Assembly: GCA_963708245.1 (NCBI GenBank)
Contig: OY970201.1
Location: 4,712,001 to 4,776,000 of the forward strand
Reading direction: 5' to 3'
Origin: CAVYXK01 sp963708245
Lineage (GTDB): Bacteria > Pseudomonadota > Alphaproteobacteria > Acetobacterales > Acetobacteraceae
DNA length: 64,000 bases
This document shows positions 1 to 7,725 of this stretch, piece after piece. Numbering within the stretch: the stretch's first letter is position 1; each line of letters starts with the position of its first letter. A model generated the notes under the pieces. That model worked only from the letters and a program-made list of their open reading frames with translations. It was not told where the DNA came from and searched no databases. A program made the position numbers and the translations under genes.

Positions 1-670
1 CGCGGGCGATGAAGGTCAGCGCATCGTCGGCGGAGCTGAGATTGGGTGCGAAGCCGCCTTCGTCGCCGACATTGGTGCTGTGGCCGGCATCGTGCAGGCC
101 CTTGCGCAGGGCCGCGAAGATCTCGGCGCCCATGCGGATGCCCTCGGCTACGGTGCCGGCGCCGACCGGCTGGATCATGAATTCCTGGATGTCGATCGGG
201 TTGTCGGCGTGGCGACCGCCATTGATGATGTTCATCATCGGTACGGGCAAGGTGCGCGCATAAACGCCGCCGACATAGCGATAGAGCGGCAGGCCGAAAT
301 CGGCCGCGGCCGCTTTCGCCACCGCAAGCGACACCGCCAGGATCGCGTTGGCGCCGAGGCGGGACTTGTTCGGCGTGCCGTCGAGATCGATCATGATGTT
401 GTCGATCTTCACCTGCTCGGTCGGGTCCATCCCGCCGATCGCGTCGTAGATCTCGCCTTCTACGTTGGCGACGGCCGTCCGCACCCCCTTGCCGCCATAG
501 CGGGCGTCCTTGTCGCGCAGCTCCACCGCCTCGTGGGTGCCGGTGGAGGCGCCGGATGGCACGGCGGCACGGCCGAGCGCACCGGAATCGAGGGTCACGT
601 CCACCTCCACGGTGGGGTTGCCGCGGCTGTCGAGGATCTCGCGGGCGAGGATGTCGGCGATCGCGCTCAT
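1..670 (-). CDS. eno: Enolase (phosphopyruvate hydratase), N-terminal part, cut by window edge
   Basis: The reverse strand reads as the first ~223 residues of enolase, the glycolytic enzyme that converts 2-phosphoglycerate to phosphoenolpyruvate in the cytoplasm. It opens MSAIADILAREILDSRGNPT, the family's hallmark N-terminus. Further on come SGASTGTHEAVELRD (the substrate loop with the mobile Ser), LGANAILAVSLAVAKA, and PMMNIINGGRHADN around residue 145-160. The frame is open to base 1, so the C-terminal barrel lies outside the window. The ATG at 670 is fixed by family alignment. The gene is divergent from the secreted protein at 766, leaving about 95 nt of shared upstream region. Identity is very secure. 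Confidence 0.97.
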   Translation of the reverse strand, partial: MSAIADILAREILDSRGNPTVEVDVTLDSGALGRAAVPSGASTGTHEAVELRDKDARYGGKGVRTAVANVEGEIYDAIGGMDPTEQVKIDNIMIDLDGTPNKSRLGANAILAVSLAVAKAAAADFGLPLYRYVGGVYARTLPVPMMNIINGGRHADNPIDIQEFMIQPVGAGTVAEGIRMGAEIFAALRKGLHDAGHSTNVGDEGGFAPNLSSADDALTFIAR

Positions 671-765
671 GAAGGGAGGTCCCGGCTTGTCTGGAGGTCC
701 CGTCTGGCTATCACTTCGGGCCGGCGTTCACCAGCCGGGCGTCGCGGCAGGGGCGGGAGAGGCGG

Positions 766-1401
766 ATGCGGGCGATCTGGGTCGGTCTTGCGGCAGCGGC
801 GTTGGCGGCCGGCACGGCTGGGGCTGCGACCACGGTCTATTACCATGCTGGAAGCTGGCAGGCGTTCAGCGGCACCGACGCTGAGAACCAGGTGGTCTGC
901 GGCATCGGCACGGAGAGCGCGACGGACGGTCGTCGCCTGGACCTGACCTTCGTAATCGGCGGCGATACGCTGTTCTTCCAGGCAACCAAGCCGAGCTGGT
1001 CCATCCCTGACGGGACGCAGGTTCCGGTGGTTCTGCAGATCGGGGATGCCCAGCCATGGAACGGGCAAGCGACCGGGCACGGCACCTCGATGGCCTGGAG
1101 CATGCCGAGCAGCGACACCAGCGCATTCCGCCAGGAGTTCCGCCAGGCGCGTTCGATGACGCTCAGCTTCCCATCGGGTAACGAGCCGCCCTGGACGGTC
1201 TCGCTCCGCGGTTCGACGGGAGCGGACAACACGTTTGCCCGCTGCATCAGGGATCTGACGCGCCGACAGCAGCAGCCGGCGGCTCCGACCCAGCCGTTTG
1301 GGCAAGGGGGCACCAGCAGTGCACCCACACAGCCGTTTGGTAAGGGGGGCGGTGGTGCAGCACCGACGCAGCCGGCCGGGCATCCGCCGGCTTCGCAATA
1401 G
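766..1401 (+). CDS. Secreted protein with Pro/Gly-rich tail repeats, function unknown
   Basis: I do not recognise this 211-residue protein with certainty. Residues 1-20 form a clean Sec signal peptide (MRAIWVGLAAAALAAGTAGA), with cleavage probably at AGA|ATT. The body (about 21-165) has a beta-rich, invasion-associated-locus-B-like look (hydrophobic strands, two Cys at about 45 and 166), but this is only a resemblance. The tail carries a short tandem repeat, APTQPFGxGG, three times, rich in Pro, Gln and Gly. A GGAGAGG ribosome site lies just before the ATG at 766. The protein is probably periplasmic or surface exposed. It stands alone, divergent from eno and followed by a palindromic repeat. 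Confidence 0.75.
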   Translation: MRAIWVGLAAAALAAGTAGAATTVYYHAGSWQAFSGTDAENQVVCGIGTESATDGRRLDLTFVIGGDTLFFQATKPSWSIPDGTQVPVVLQIGDAQPWNGQATGHGTSMAWSMPSSDTSAFRQEFRQARSMTLSFPSGNEPPWTVSLRGSTGADNTFARCIRDLTRRQQQPAAPTQPFGQGGTSSAPTQPFGKGGGGAAPTQPAGHPPASQ

Positions 1402-1437
1402 AGCTGCCAGGAACGGGAATGCCCCGGCACCCTCACC

Positions 1438-1480
1438 CGCCGCGCTGCGCGCGGCGACCTCTCCCGCAGAGCGGGAGAGG
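1438..1480. repeat. Paired palindromic intergenic repeat
   Basis: Two perfect hairpins lie back to back: an 8-bp stem CGCCGCGC/GCGCGGCG (1438-1456) and a 10-bp stem CCTCTCCCGC/GCGGGAGAGG (1458-1480, loop AGA). No T-run follows, so this is more likely a dispersed palindromic element than a terminator. The second hairpin has relatives at 3676-3699 and 7675-7702. Its last base is the first base of the GTG start of the following CoA-transferase. Confidence 0.7.
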
Positions 1481-3933
1481 TGGACTGGTACTGGCGGGCT
1501 TTCGGGTGGGTGCAGGTCGGGGACGGCTTGGCTGCGGCGGTCTGCGGGCGTCTTCTTGCGGATCTCGGTGCCGAGATCGTCGGGATCGACCTTGATCGGT
1601 CAACACGGCTTGCTCATTACCTGAACCATGGCAGGGCGCAGGTCTGCGCAGACAGCGAAGCGGCGCGACATGCGCTGGCTGCGGCCGACCTGATTGTCTG
1701 TGAAGGACAGCCCTCCCAGTTGCGTGCCGGGCACGCTGATGCAGAGGCTTTGCGTCGGCACAATCAAAAAGCGGCACTGATTTTCATCTCGCCGTTTGGA
1801 CAGACTGGTCCGCAGGCGGACGATCCGGCAACTGACCTCAGCCTGTGCTTCGCCAGCGGGATCGCACGGCTTTTGACCGGGCAGGTGGACGATCTCGCCG
1901 AGGCGCCGATCCGCCCGGTCGGGGAACAATCCGCCTTTATCGGTGGGCTTGCCGCCGCCTGTGCCGGCATGCACGCCGCGCTGGCGATCGAGGCCGGCGG
2001 CGTCATCGATGTCTCGATCCAGGAGGCGCTGGCAACGCTGGCGATCACCGAATTGGCCCACGCTGGGCTTGTCGGAACATGCCGGTCGCGCAAACGGGTC
2101 GCGGATGGCAACGGAGCCACTGTAACTATTCTGCCGACGCGTGATGGTTACGTGGCGATCTCGCCGCGTGAGGACCGCCAGTGGGATGCGTGGCTGGGGG
2201 TGATGGGTTCGCCTGATTGGGGAAGCGAGCCCCGCTTCGCCGCCAAGCCCGACCGGGTCGCCAATTGGGACGCGCTCTATGCCCTGATGTCCGCGTGGAG
2301 TCGGCAGCACGATAAGCAGTGGATCGCCGATGCCGCCCAGGCGGCGCATGTGCCGAGCTTTTCGTTGCGCGAACCGGCGGAACAGCTCGAGTCGCCGCAG
2401 CTCGTGCACCGCGGCTTCTTTCGTACAATCGATGTCGGTGGGCGCGCATTGAAGGCACCCGGGCCGCCGTTTGGTCTGAGGATTAGCGAGGCCGGCCCTG
2501 CGCGGGTTACGCATGGCCGCTGTTTGCGCGGACCTTTGCCGCTTTCGGGCATCCGCGTTCTCGACTTCAGTTGGGTGATCGCCGGACCGACCGCGACGCG
2601 GTATCTCGCGGCGATGGGCGCCGAGGTTATCAAGGTCGAGGCGTCCGGTCGTGGCGATCCTGGTCGGGCATCCGAGCTGCACACCGTGCTGGGTCAGGCG
2701 AAACGCGGCATCGTGCTTGATCTGAAGAAGCCGGAGGCGGTTGCCGTCGCGCAGGCGCTGGCGGGCGCGTCCGATGTGCTGATCGAGAATTTCGCGACCG
2801 GCGTGATGGAGCGGTTGCAGCTTGGTGCTGATGATCTGTGTGCGCGCAATGCGGGGCTGATTTATGTGTCCGCATCGGGGCTCGGGCGCACCGGGCCGGA
2901 GTCGCAAGCCGTTGCGTACGGCACGTTGCTGCAATGCTATGCCGGTTTCGCCGGGCTGAACCGGCATCCGGAGAAGCAGCCGCGGGTCGGGCTGGCCTGG
3001 CTCGACCCGATGTGTGGCCTTCTGCTTGCCTTCATCGTTGCTGCCGCGCTCTGGCATCGGCAGCGCACCGGCGGCGTGGCCAGGATCGACTTCTCGATGA
3101 TCGAGGCGATGCTGTGGACGATGGTCGATCCGCTGCTGGCAGCGCAACTCGGGGCGCCGCCGCGGCCACAGGGGAACGGTTCCGAGCGTTACGTACCGCA
3201 TGGCGCCTATCGCTGTGCGGGAGATGACGACTGGGTCTGTGTCGCGGTCCGGAACGACGAGGATTGGCGGCGGCTTTGCGCTGTCGTGCGTGCGTTATCG
3301 GCTATGGCGGGATTGGGCTGCGAAGGACGGATGGCGCGGCGAGTTGCGATCGATGACGCCCTCTCGGCCTGGCTGCGTCCGCAGAGTGGGTCGATTGCTG
3401 TTGCCGAGCTGGTGAGCGCGGGAATCCCGGCTGTCGCGCTGGCCAATTCTGTCGATCTCGTCGCAAGTCCGCATCTTCGCGTGCGGGGATTTTGGGAGGC
3501 GCATGGCGGCGGTGTGCTTCCCGGGTTGCCGTGGCGCGCCAGCTTCGGGCGAGCATCGGCCCGGCGCCGGCACCCGGCGAGGACACGGAGGCAGTCTTGG
3601 TGGACGTGCTGGGCCTCTCGTCCGACGAGATCACTGCCCTGCGTCGCTCGGGTGCGCTGGGCTGAAAGCGGAGCGGCCTCTCCTGCGCGCAGGAGAGGCG
3701 GATGTGGGCTCGGCTTTCCCGTCATCATGGATGCGGTCTATTCTCATCGCCGTCTCATTTCGGCTTTCCGCGAGACGATTGGATCACTTGGTGAGATGAT
3801 TTCGCGCGGTCGCACGTCCGCGGAACGATTGCCGACTGGCGGTGGGAAGGGTTCACACGGAAAACCCTGCATCATCACTCAACCCCTTGATCTCGTTATG
3901 TTCCGCCACGCCTGTGCGGATTCTTGCCCATGA
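1480..3933 (+). CDS. Two-domain CaiB/BaiF (class III) CoA-transferase with frameshifted 3' end
   Basis: Class III CoA-transferases move CoA between organic acids. This protein holds two tandem copies of the fold: residues ~10-340 (VGDGLAAAVCGRLLADLGAE) and ~350-735 (LSGIRVLDFSWVIAGPTATR). In the second half WLDPMCGLLLAF (Asp ~509) sits where the catalytic aspartate is expected. The equivalent place in the first half (VGEQSAFIGGLAAA) lacks an Asp, so only the second half looks catalytic. The family's usual C-terminus (GEDTEAVLVDVLGL, then ALRRSGALG and a stop at 3663-3665) is present but in another frame. A 1-nt deletion near 3545-3560 therefore makes the ORF run on with about 130 unrelated residues to 3933. 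The start is GTG 1480 inside a repeat; the true N-terminus may be lost. Confidence 0.8.
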   Translation: MDWYWRAFGWVQVGDGLAAAVCGRLLADLGAEIVGIDLDRSTRLAHYLNHGRAQVCADSEAARHALAAADLIVCEGQPSQLRAGHADAEALRRHNQKAALIFISPFGQTGPQADDPATDLSLCFASGIARLLTGQVDDLAEAPIRPVGEQSAFIGGLAAACAGMHAALAIEAGGVIDVSIQEALATLAITELAHAGLVGTCRSRKRVADGNGATVTILPTRDGYVAISPREDRQWDAWLGVMGSPDWGSEPRFAAKPDRVANWDALYALMSAWSRQHDKQWIADAAQAAHVPSFSLREPAEQLESPQLVHRGFFRTIDVGGRALKAPGPPFGLRISEAGPARVTHGRCLRGPLPLSGIRVLDFSWVIAGPTATRYLAAMGAEVIKVEASGRGDPGRASELHTVLGQAKRGIVLDLKKPEAVAVAQALAGASDVLIENFATGVMERLQLGADDLCARNAGLIYVSASGLGRTGPESQAVAYGTLLQCYAGFAGLNRHPEKQPRVGLAWLDPMCGLLLAFIVAAALWHRQRTGGVARIDFSMIEAMLWTMVDPLLAAQLGAPPRPQGNGSERYVPHGAYRCAGDDDWVCVAVRNDEDWRRLCAVVRALSAMAGLGCEGRMARRVAIDDALSAWLRPQSGSIAVAELVSAGIPAVALANSVDLVASPHLRVRGFWEAHGGGVLPGLPWRASFGRASARRRHPARTRRQSWWTCWASRPTRSLPCVARVRWAESGAASPARRRGGCGLGFPVIMDAVYSHRRLISAFRETIGSLGEMISRGRTSAERLPTGGGKGSHGKPCIITQPLDLVMFRHACADSCP
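3676..3699. repeat. Perfect 11-bp-stem palindrome, same family as 1458-1480
   Basis: GCCTCTCCTGC and its exact complement are separated by 2 nt, 11 bp past the ancestral stop codon of the CoA-transferase. It may work as a hairpin 3' end, but no U-tract follows. Together with 1458-1480 it brackets the CoA-transferase gene. Confidence 0.65.
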
Positions 3934-4029
3934 TCTTGCCCACAATTCGCGGCGCTGCCTGAAGTCGATGCCTGCCTCGATGACGGCGGGAAGCTCCGAT
4001 TTGGCGTGCTCTGGTTCCGGGAAGGCTTG
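3853..4029 (-). pseudogene. Coding-like remnant of unknown origin
   Basis: A minus-strand frame of 59 codons reads as a coherent helical C-terminus (KSELPAVIEAGIDFRQRREL, then HNEIKGLSDDAGFSV and a stop). It has no start codon and an in-frame TGA just upstream. It directly follows the point where the DUF1285-like frame (3896-4348) loses similarity. I do not recognise the family. It looks like the tail of a lost gene joined to another remnant. Confidence 0.3.
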
Positions 4030-4348
4030 TCACGCTCGGGGTTTCCAACCAGAATGACCCATCCGCCTCGCGCTTGAGCACGCTCGCGAACAGGCAAACA
4101 AGCTCCTTCCGGCCGATCGGGATGCCGCGATAGAGCCATGTTCCGTCACGCTTGATCAAAAACGGCAGATCGCCGCATTCAACAGGGACCCGACGCGCCC
4201 GTGGCGCGATCGGGTTGCTCCTCGCGGCCTGTTGCGCCGATCCCGCTCTCATCGCTCCAACACCGGGGTGGCGCGCCGCAAGCCCGGAGGACGCAATAGC
4301 GGCGGCGTCATTCCTCGTCTCCTCAATCCGGGCTGGCTGATGTTTCAC
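3896..4348 (-). pseudogene. DUF1285-family protein, truncated/frameshifted remnant
   Basis: Residues 56-104 of this 150-codon frame (nt ~4183-4037) match the start of DUF1285 proteins: VECGDLPFLIKRDGTWLYRG, then KELVCLFASVLKREADGSFW and LETP. After LETP the family would continue with a conserved second half, but here the sequence becomes Arg-rich junk and runs to a chance stop. The N-terminal 50 codons are low complexity and probably not native. I infer a decayed gene. DUF1285 proteins are small and of unknown role, so no function is lost that can be named. Confidence 0.5.
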
Positions 4349-4622
4349 GATCTTCTACCCGGCATTCGCCCACTAGTCGCGATATAGGGAGTCTCCCCCT
4401 CTCGCGGAAAGTGCCTATGTCGAGACGAGCCGGACACAGAAAATGCTCGCGCCCATGACCTGATGAACCAAACCTGATTCCCCAAGCCCTGCGGGCGCGG
4501 GCTCTGAAGTCTTCGCACCACACTAGATGCTCCGCTCCGCAGGACCGTCAACCCCACGCCCGTTTGCAATGGTGCAAATGGCGACGGGAACTCGCGTGCC
4601 TTTGAAACCATAGGAGCGGCAC

Positions 4623-5216
4623 TTGCTCAGACTCTTAAACGAATACCTCCCGCGTCCAGCGTTCCTGCACAAAAAGATCGCTGCCGGATGGCTGTACTTC
4701 GCCATCGTGATAACGCTGCTGCAGTTTGCTTACTCGTACAAGCCACGGCTCTCTGTGGAGCCGGACATCTTGGTAAATCCGCGCAATCCCACAGCCGTTC
4801 TCTTTCGCGTAACCAACACAGGTCCATTGCACGTTGATGACGTGAGTTTCGAATGCAAAATTCAGGACGGGCCGGCTCAGCTAGATACCTCCGGCAATGT
4901 CACTCTGTTCGGCAGCCAACCTAGCCTTATAGGACAAGGAGAGGTTGAAACCTTGGCGTCTGGCCAAACAGTTACTCGTGACTGCTCGGCCGGCCCGTTC
5001 CAGATGGCAATAATAAATCCTGCCGCTCTGAGAATCGACATCATCGCGCACTTTCATTGGCCTTGGGTGTTTCTATCGGGCTCATCTCACCGACACTTCT
5101 CAACCCGGATGATCGACGCGAATCGCTACGCGCTCGTTCCAGACGTAGAACCCTTTCTGCCTCTCAAGCGGCAGATCACGACGCCTAGACCTGGGCCTTT
5201 AGCTGGACAGCAGTAG
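4623..5216 (+). CDS. Membrane-anchored protein of unknown function
   Basis: The protein has 197 residues. A short basic N-terminus is followed by a single hydrophobic segment at about 21-38 (AGWLYFAIVITLLQFAYSY), then a ~155-residue domain predicted to lie outside the membrane. That domain is beta-rich (VLFRVTNTGPLHVDDVSFEC), reminiscent of an Ig-like or CARDB-type fold; this is a resemblance only. The start is TTG at 4623; no better start lies in frame before the membrane segment. GC content looks lower than that of the neighbours, and the gene sits between remnants, which hints at acquisition by transfer. I do not recognise a family. Confidence 0.55.
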   Translation: MLRLLNEYLPRPAFLHKKIAAGWLYFAIVITLLQFAYSYKPRLSVEPDILVNPRNPTAVLFRVTNTGPLHVDDVSFECKIQDGPAQLDTSGNVTLFGSQPSLIGQGEVETLASGQTVTRDCSAGPFQMAIINPAALRIDIIAHFHWPWVFLSGSSHRHFSTRMIDANRYALVPDVEPFLPLKRQITTPRPGPLAGQQ

Positions 5217-5314
5217 TGGTTCATCTGCGGCCCGGTTGCGGCGTCGGCCGGTGGCTCGCACCCGCACGACCGCGATTGGCGGGTCAGCTTTCGTAGCTCG
5301 GAGGTACACACGCG

Positions 5315-5503
5315 ATGCACAATTATGTCGTCCCAAACTCAGTCACGAACCGCGTACTCCGCCGGCAAAACAAATTGGTCAGCCACGACACGATTGAGGC
5401 GGCAAGAAGCGCCCTCGTCGTTATCGACATGCAGAACTACTTCGTGGCTGAGGGTTTTCCCCTTGAAGCTCCAGTCGCGCGCGAGATCGATCCGTCAGAC
5501 TGA
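5315..5503 (+). pseudogene. Isochorismatase-family cysteine hydrolase, 5' fragment only
   Basis: The first ~57 codons are a good N-terminus of the isochorismatase-like hydrolases: MHNYVVPNSVTNRVL, then ARSALVVIDMQNYFVAEGFP with the family's conserved DMQ aspartate of the catalytic triad. A strong GGAGG site lies 10 nt before the ATG. The gene stops at 62 codons (REIDPSD), while the family is ~190-220 residues long and places its Lys and nucleophilic Cys far downstream. No continuation is visible in the other frames before the antiporter gene at 5584. It is a 3'-truncated, inactive gene. Confidence 0.6.
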
Positions 5504-5583
5504 CGGCGCCGCAAACGAAGAAAAGGAGCCGGACGCGCTCTATCTATGGAACCGCCCAGCCCCACCGACCAGGAACAGATGAA

Positions 5584-6813
5584 TCACCGCGGCGCATCGC
5601 GAAATCCCAGCAACCGGGCGGCGGGCGCAATGGTCCAGCCCTGCACGACCAGCGATGCCACCACCAGGATGAAAATACCGGCAAAAAACGCGGTATCCCG
5701 ACGCGGATCCGCCAACGCCGGCAGAAAGCTCAGATAGATCGGCACTGCGCCGCGCAGCCCGACCCAGGATGCGAACGCCGTTTCGCGGAAGCCGAAGCGG
5801 AACGGCAGCAGACACGCGAATACGGCGACCGGTCGGGCGACGAAGATCAGCACTGCGGTAGCGGCGATAGCGGGACCGACATACGGCGGAAACGTACGCG
5901 GCTCGACCAAAAGTCCGAGCATCAGAAACAGCACGATCTGCGACAGCCAGGCGACGCCGTCGAAGAATCGCTGCAAGTCTTCGTGCCGCTGCGGGACCGC
6001 GGCTCCTGTCACCACACCGGCGAGATACACGGCGAGGAATCCGCTGGCGCCCAGTAACTGCGCCAAGCCGAACAGCGCGAGCGCACCCGTCAGCGCCAGC
6101 ACCATGGCGAGCGAAGCCTCGATCGGCAGGCGGCGCAGTCCCCACGCTAGAACCCAGCCGCCACCGAGGCCCAGAACGGCGCCCCCCGCCATCTCCTCGA
6201 CGAACAGCCAGACCGCATGGCCGACGCTGATCCACGCCGGATCGGCGATGACGTGGACCAGCAAGATCGTCAGGAAGATCGACATCGGGTCGTTCAGGCC
6301 AGATTCGACTTCCAGCAGCGCCGACAGTCGCTCCGGCAGCACCACGCCGGCTCCGCCCAGCAGGACGGCGACCGCGGCGGCATCGGTCGGGGCTGCCGCC
6401 GCTCCCACCAGCAACGCGCCGGCAAGCGGCCTCGCCGTCAACAGCGCGATGGCGCCGCCGACAATCCCGGCGGTCAGCGCCACTCCCACCGTGGCCAGAA
6501 TCGCAGCCGGCCAGAAAGCGAGGCGAAGAATCGCCGGGGGCGTGTTGAGTCCGCCCTGAAACAGGATAACCGCCAGCGCCACGCTGCCGATCAGATAGGC
6601 GGCAGCGAAATTGTCGAACGCAATCCCCCCGATACCGTCGTCACTGGCCAGAATGCCAAGCGCGAGAAACACCAGCAGCACTGGCGCGCCAATTCGCCGG
6701 GATAGAAGCCCGGCAAGGATGCTGAGCACGCCGAGCGCACCACCCATCAGGATCAGCCCGTGCGCATTCTCCATCGCGCTACGGCCGACGGAAAGGAGCT
6801 GTGCGCCAGTCAT
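5584..6813 (-). CDS. CPA1-type cation/proton antiporter (NhaP2/CvrA-like)
   Basis: This inner-membrane protein of about 409 residues has ~12 hydrophobic segments and should exchange K+ or Na+ for H+. It carries the CPA1 landmarks: GAAAAPTDAAAVAVLL (PTD, residues ~140) and LLEVESGLNDPMSIFL (the essential ND pair), plus FASWVGLRGAVPIYLSFLP near the C-terminus. It lacks the large TrkA-C/CorC-like cytoplasmic tail of full-length NhaP2, so it is the short form. ATG 6813 (MTGAQLLSVG) is chosen; ATG 6774 (MENAHGLILM) is also possible. It lies 28 nt downstream of the cupin gene on the same strand, probably in one transcript. Confidence 0.88.
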   Translation of the reverse strand: MTGAQLLSVGRSAMENAHGLILMGGALGVLSILAGLLSRRIGAPVLLVFLALGILASDDGIGGIAFDNFAAAYLIGSVALAVILFQGGLNTPPAILRLAFWPAAILATVGVALTAGIVGGAIALLTARPLAGALLVGAAAAPTDAAAVAVLLGGAGVVLPERLSALLEVESGLNDPMSIFLTILLVHVIADPAWISVGHAVWLFVEEMAGGAVLGLGGGWVLAWGLRRLPIEASLAMVLALTGALALFGLAQLLGASGFLAVYLAGVVTGAAVPQRHEDLQRFFDGVAWLSQIVLFLMLGLLVEPRTFPPYVGPAIAATAVLIFVARPVAVFACLLPFRFGFRETAFASWVGLRGAVPIYLSFLPALADPRRDTAFFAGIFILVVASLVVQGWTIAPAARLLGFRDAPR

Positions 6814-6841
6814 AATCGACCTGTCACTGCAAGACTCCCCT

Positions 6842-7222
6842 CTACGACCACGGACCGTCGATGAACACCGCTTCCTCTTCTCCGGGCCAGGGCGGCATCG
6901 TGACGCCGATCGCCGATAGGGGCACGTCGCCGTCGCAACGAAACTGAAACTGCGTGCCGAGCGGGATGCTGAGCGACACACCCGCGGCGAGTTCGGTCAC
7001 CTCCTCCTGATCGCCGAACTGGCGCCACATGCGCCCGGTGCCTGAGACAATATACCATACCTCCTCGACGCTGCGGTGCGTAACAGCCTTCGAGACCCCG
7101 CCGGGACACAGAGTAAACATCGCCATGCTGCCGCGCGTGGTCGCGCAGAGCACGCGGACCTCGGACCCATCGGGGGCGATCGCGTCGGGCGCGGTGCCGA
7201 TGCGCCGGGTATCGAAGCTCAT
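6842..7222 (-). CDS. Small cupin-domain protein
   Basis: This 126-residue single cupin begins at ATG 7222, preceded by AGAGGTCC. Motif 1 is visible as THRSVEEVWYIVSGTGRMW (metal-ligand His and Glu), followed by the Gly-Val-Ser-Leu-Ser-Ile-Pro segment of motif 2. Such small cupins bind a metal and a small ligand or act as sugar isomerases or dioxygenases; the substrate cannot be told from sequence. It leads the antiporter gene in a likely two-gene operon. A longer reading starting at 7570 is open in the same frame, but its extra 116 residues are Arg-rich and antisense to other genes, so it is not used. Confidence 0.75.
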   Translation of the reverse strand: MSFDTRRIGTAPDAIAPDGSEVRVLCATTRGSMAMFTLCPGGVSKAVTHRSVEEVWYIVSGTGRMWRQFGDQEEVTELAAGVSLSIPLGTQFQFRCDGDVPLSAIGVTMPPWPGEEEAVFIDGPWS

Positions 7223-7325
7223 GCGGACCTCTGCGAAAAATTGCCGGTGTGAAAACGCTTGATCGCAGTCCGTATGCCGGTCAATGTCGCAGGCGAGGGA
7301 AATCGGCCAGGCAGAGGAACACGGC

Positions 7326-7712
7326 ATGCGCTTAGCGGGAGTGTGTGTCGTCCTCTTGATTCTGCTGACCGCCTTAGGCCGCATCGCGCCGACCCGCGCA
7401 CAACCGGCAACGCCACCAACGGATGCGGCGAGGGTGCGGTTCCGGCCGATTATCATGACATCCTTCGCGTTCATCCTGGGGGTCGTGGCGCTGGTCACCT
7501 CTACCGGCGCCGGCGCGGCGGCAGATGTATCTCTGGGCCTCGCCGTGTTCAGCGGCATGATCGCGTCCACCTGTCTCGCGCTGCTGTTCGTCCGTCGTGC
7601 TGCAACGGCTGGAGGAGCGGATGAAGCGGCGAAAGCAGAAGGTTCCCGTGCACGGACTGGCGGAGTAACCTCCCCCTCTCCTCCGCACTTGCGGGGGAGA
7701 GGAGTGGGTTGA
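7326..7712 (+). pseudogene. Chimeric fragment: signal-like leader joined to RND efflux pump C-terminal segment
   Basis: Residues ~1-25 look like a signal peptide (MRLAGVCVVLLILLTALGRI). After ~12 linker residues comes VRFRPIIMTSFAFILGVVAL, then VFSGMIASTCLALLFV. This is the transmembrane 10-12 region near the C-terminus of AcrB/MexB-type RND transporters. The remaining ~1000 residues of the pump are absent. The last 15 codons (SPSPPHLRGRGVG) are read from a palindromic repeat. A GAGGA site stands before ATG 7326, so the fragment could be translated as a small two- or three-helix membrane protein. I take it as a deletion remnant, but a repurposed peptide is possible. Confidence 0.5.
7675..7702. 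repeat. Palindromic repeat, third copy of the CCTCTCC family
   Basis: CCTCTCCTCCGC pairs with GCGGGGGAGAGG around a 4-nt loop (one mismatch). It supplies the last codons of the RND remnant and lies 23 nt before the SDR gene. It is related to 1458-1480 and 3676-3699. Confidence 0.6.
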
Positions 7713-7725
7713 GGGGGAGCCGCAC

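Noticed and set aside
1600..3201. 533-codon minus-strand ORF
   Set aside because: Antisense shadow of the two-domain CoA-transferase.
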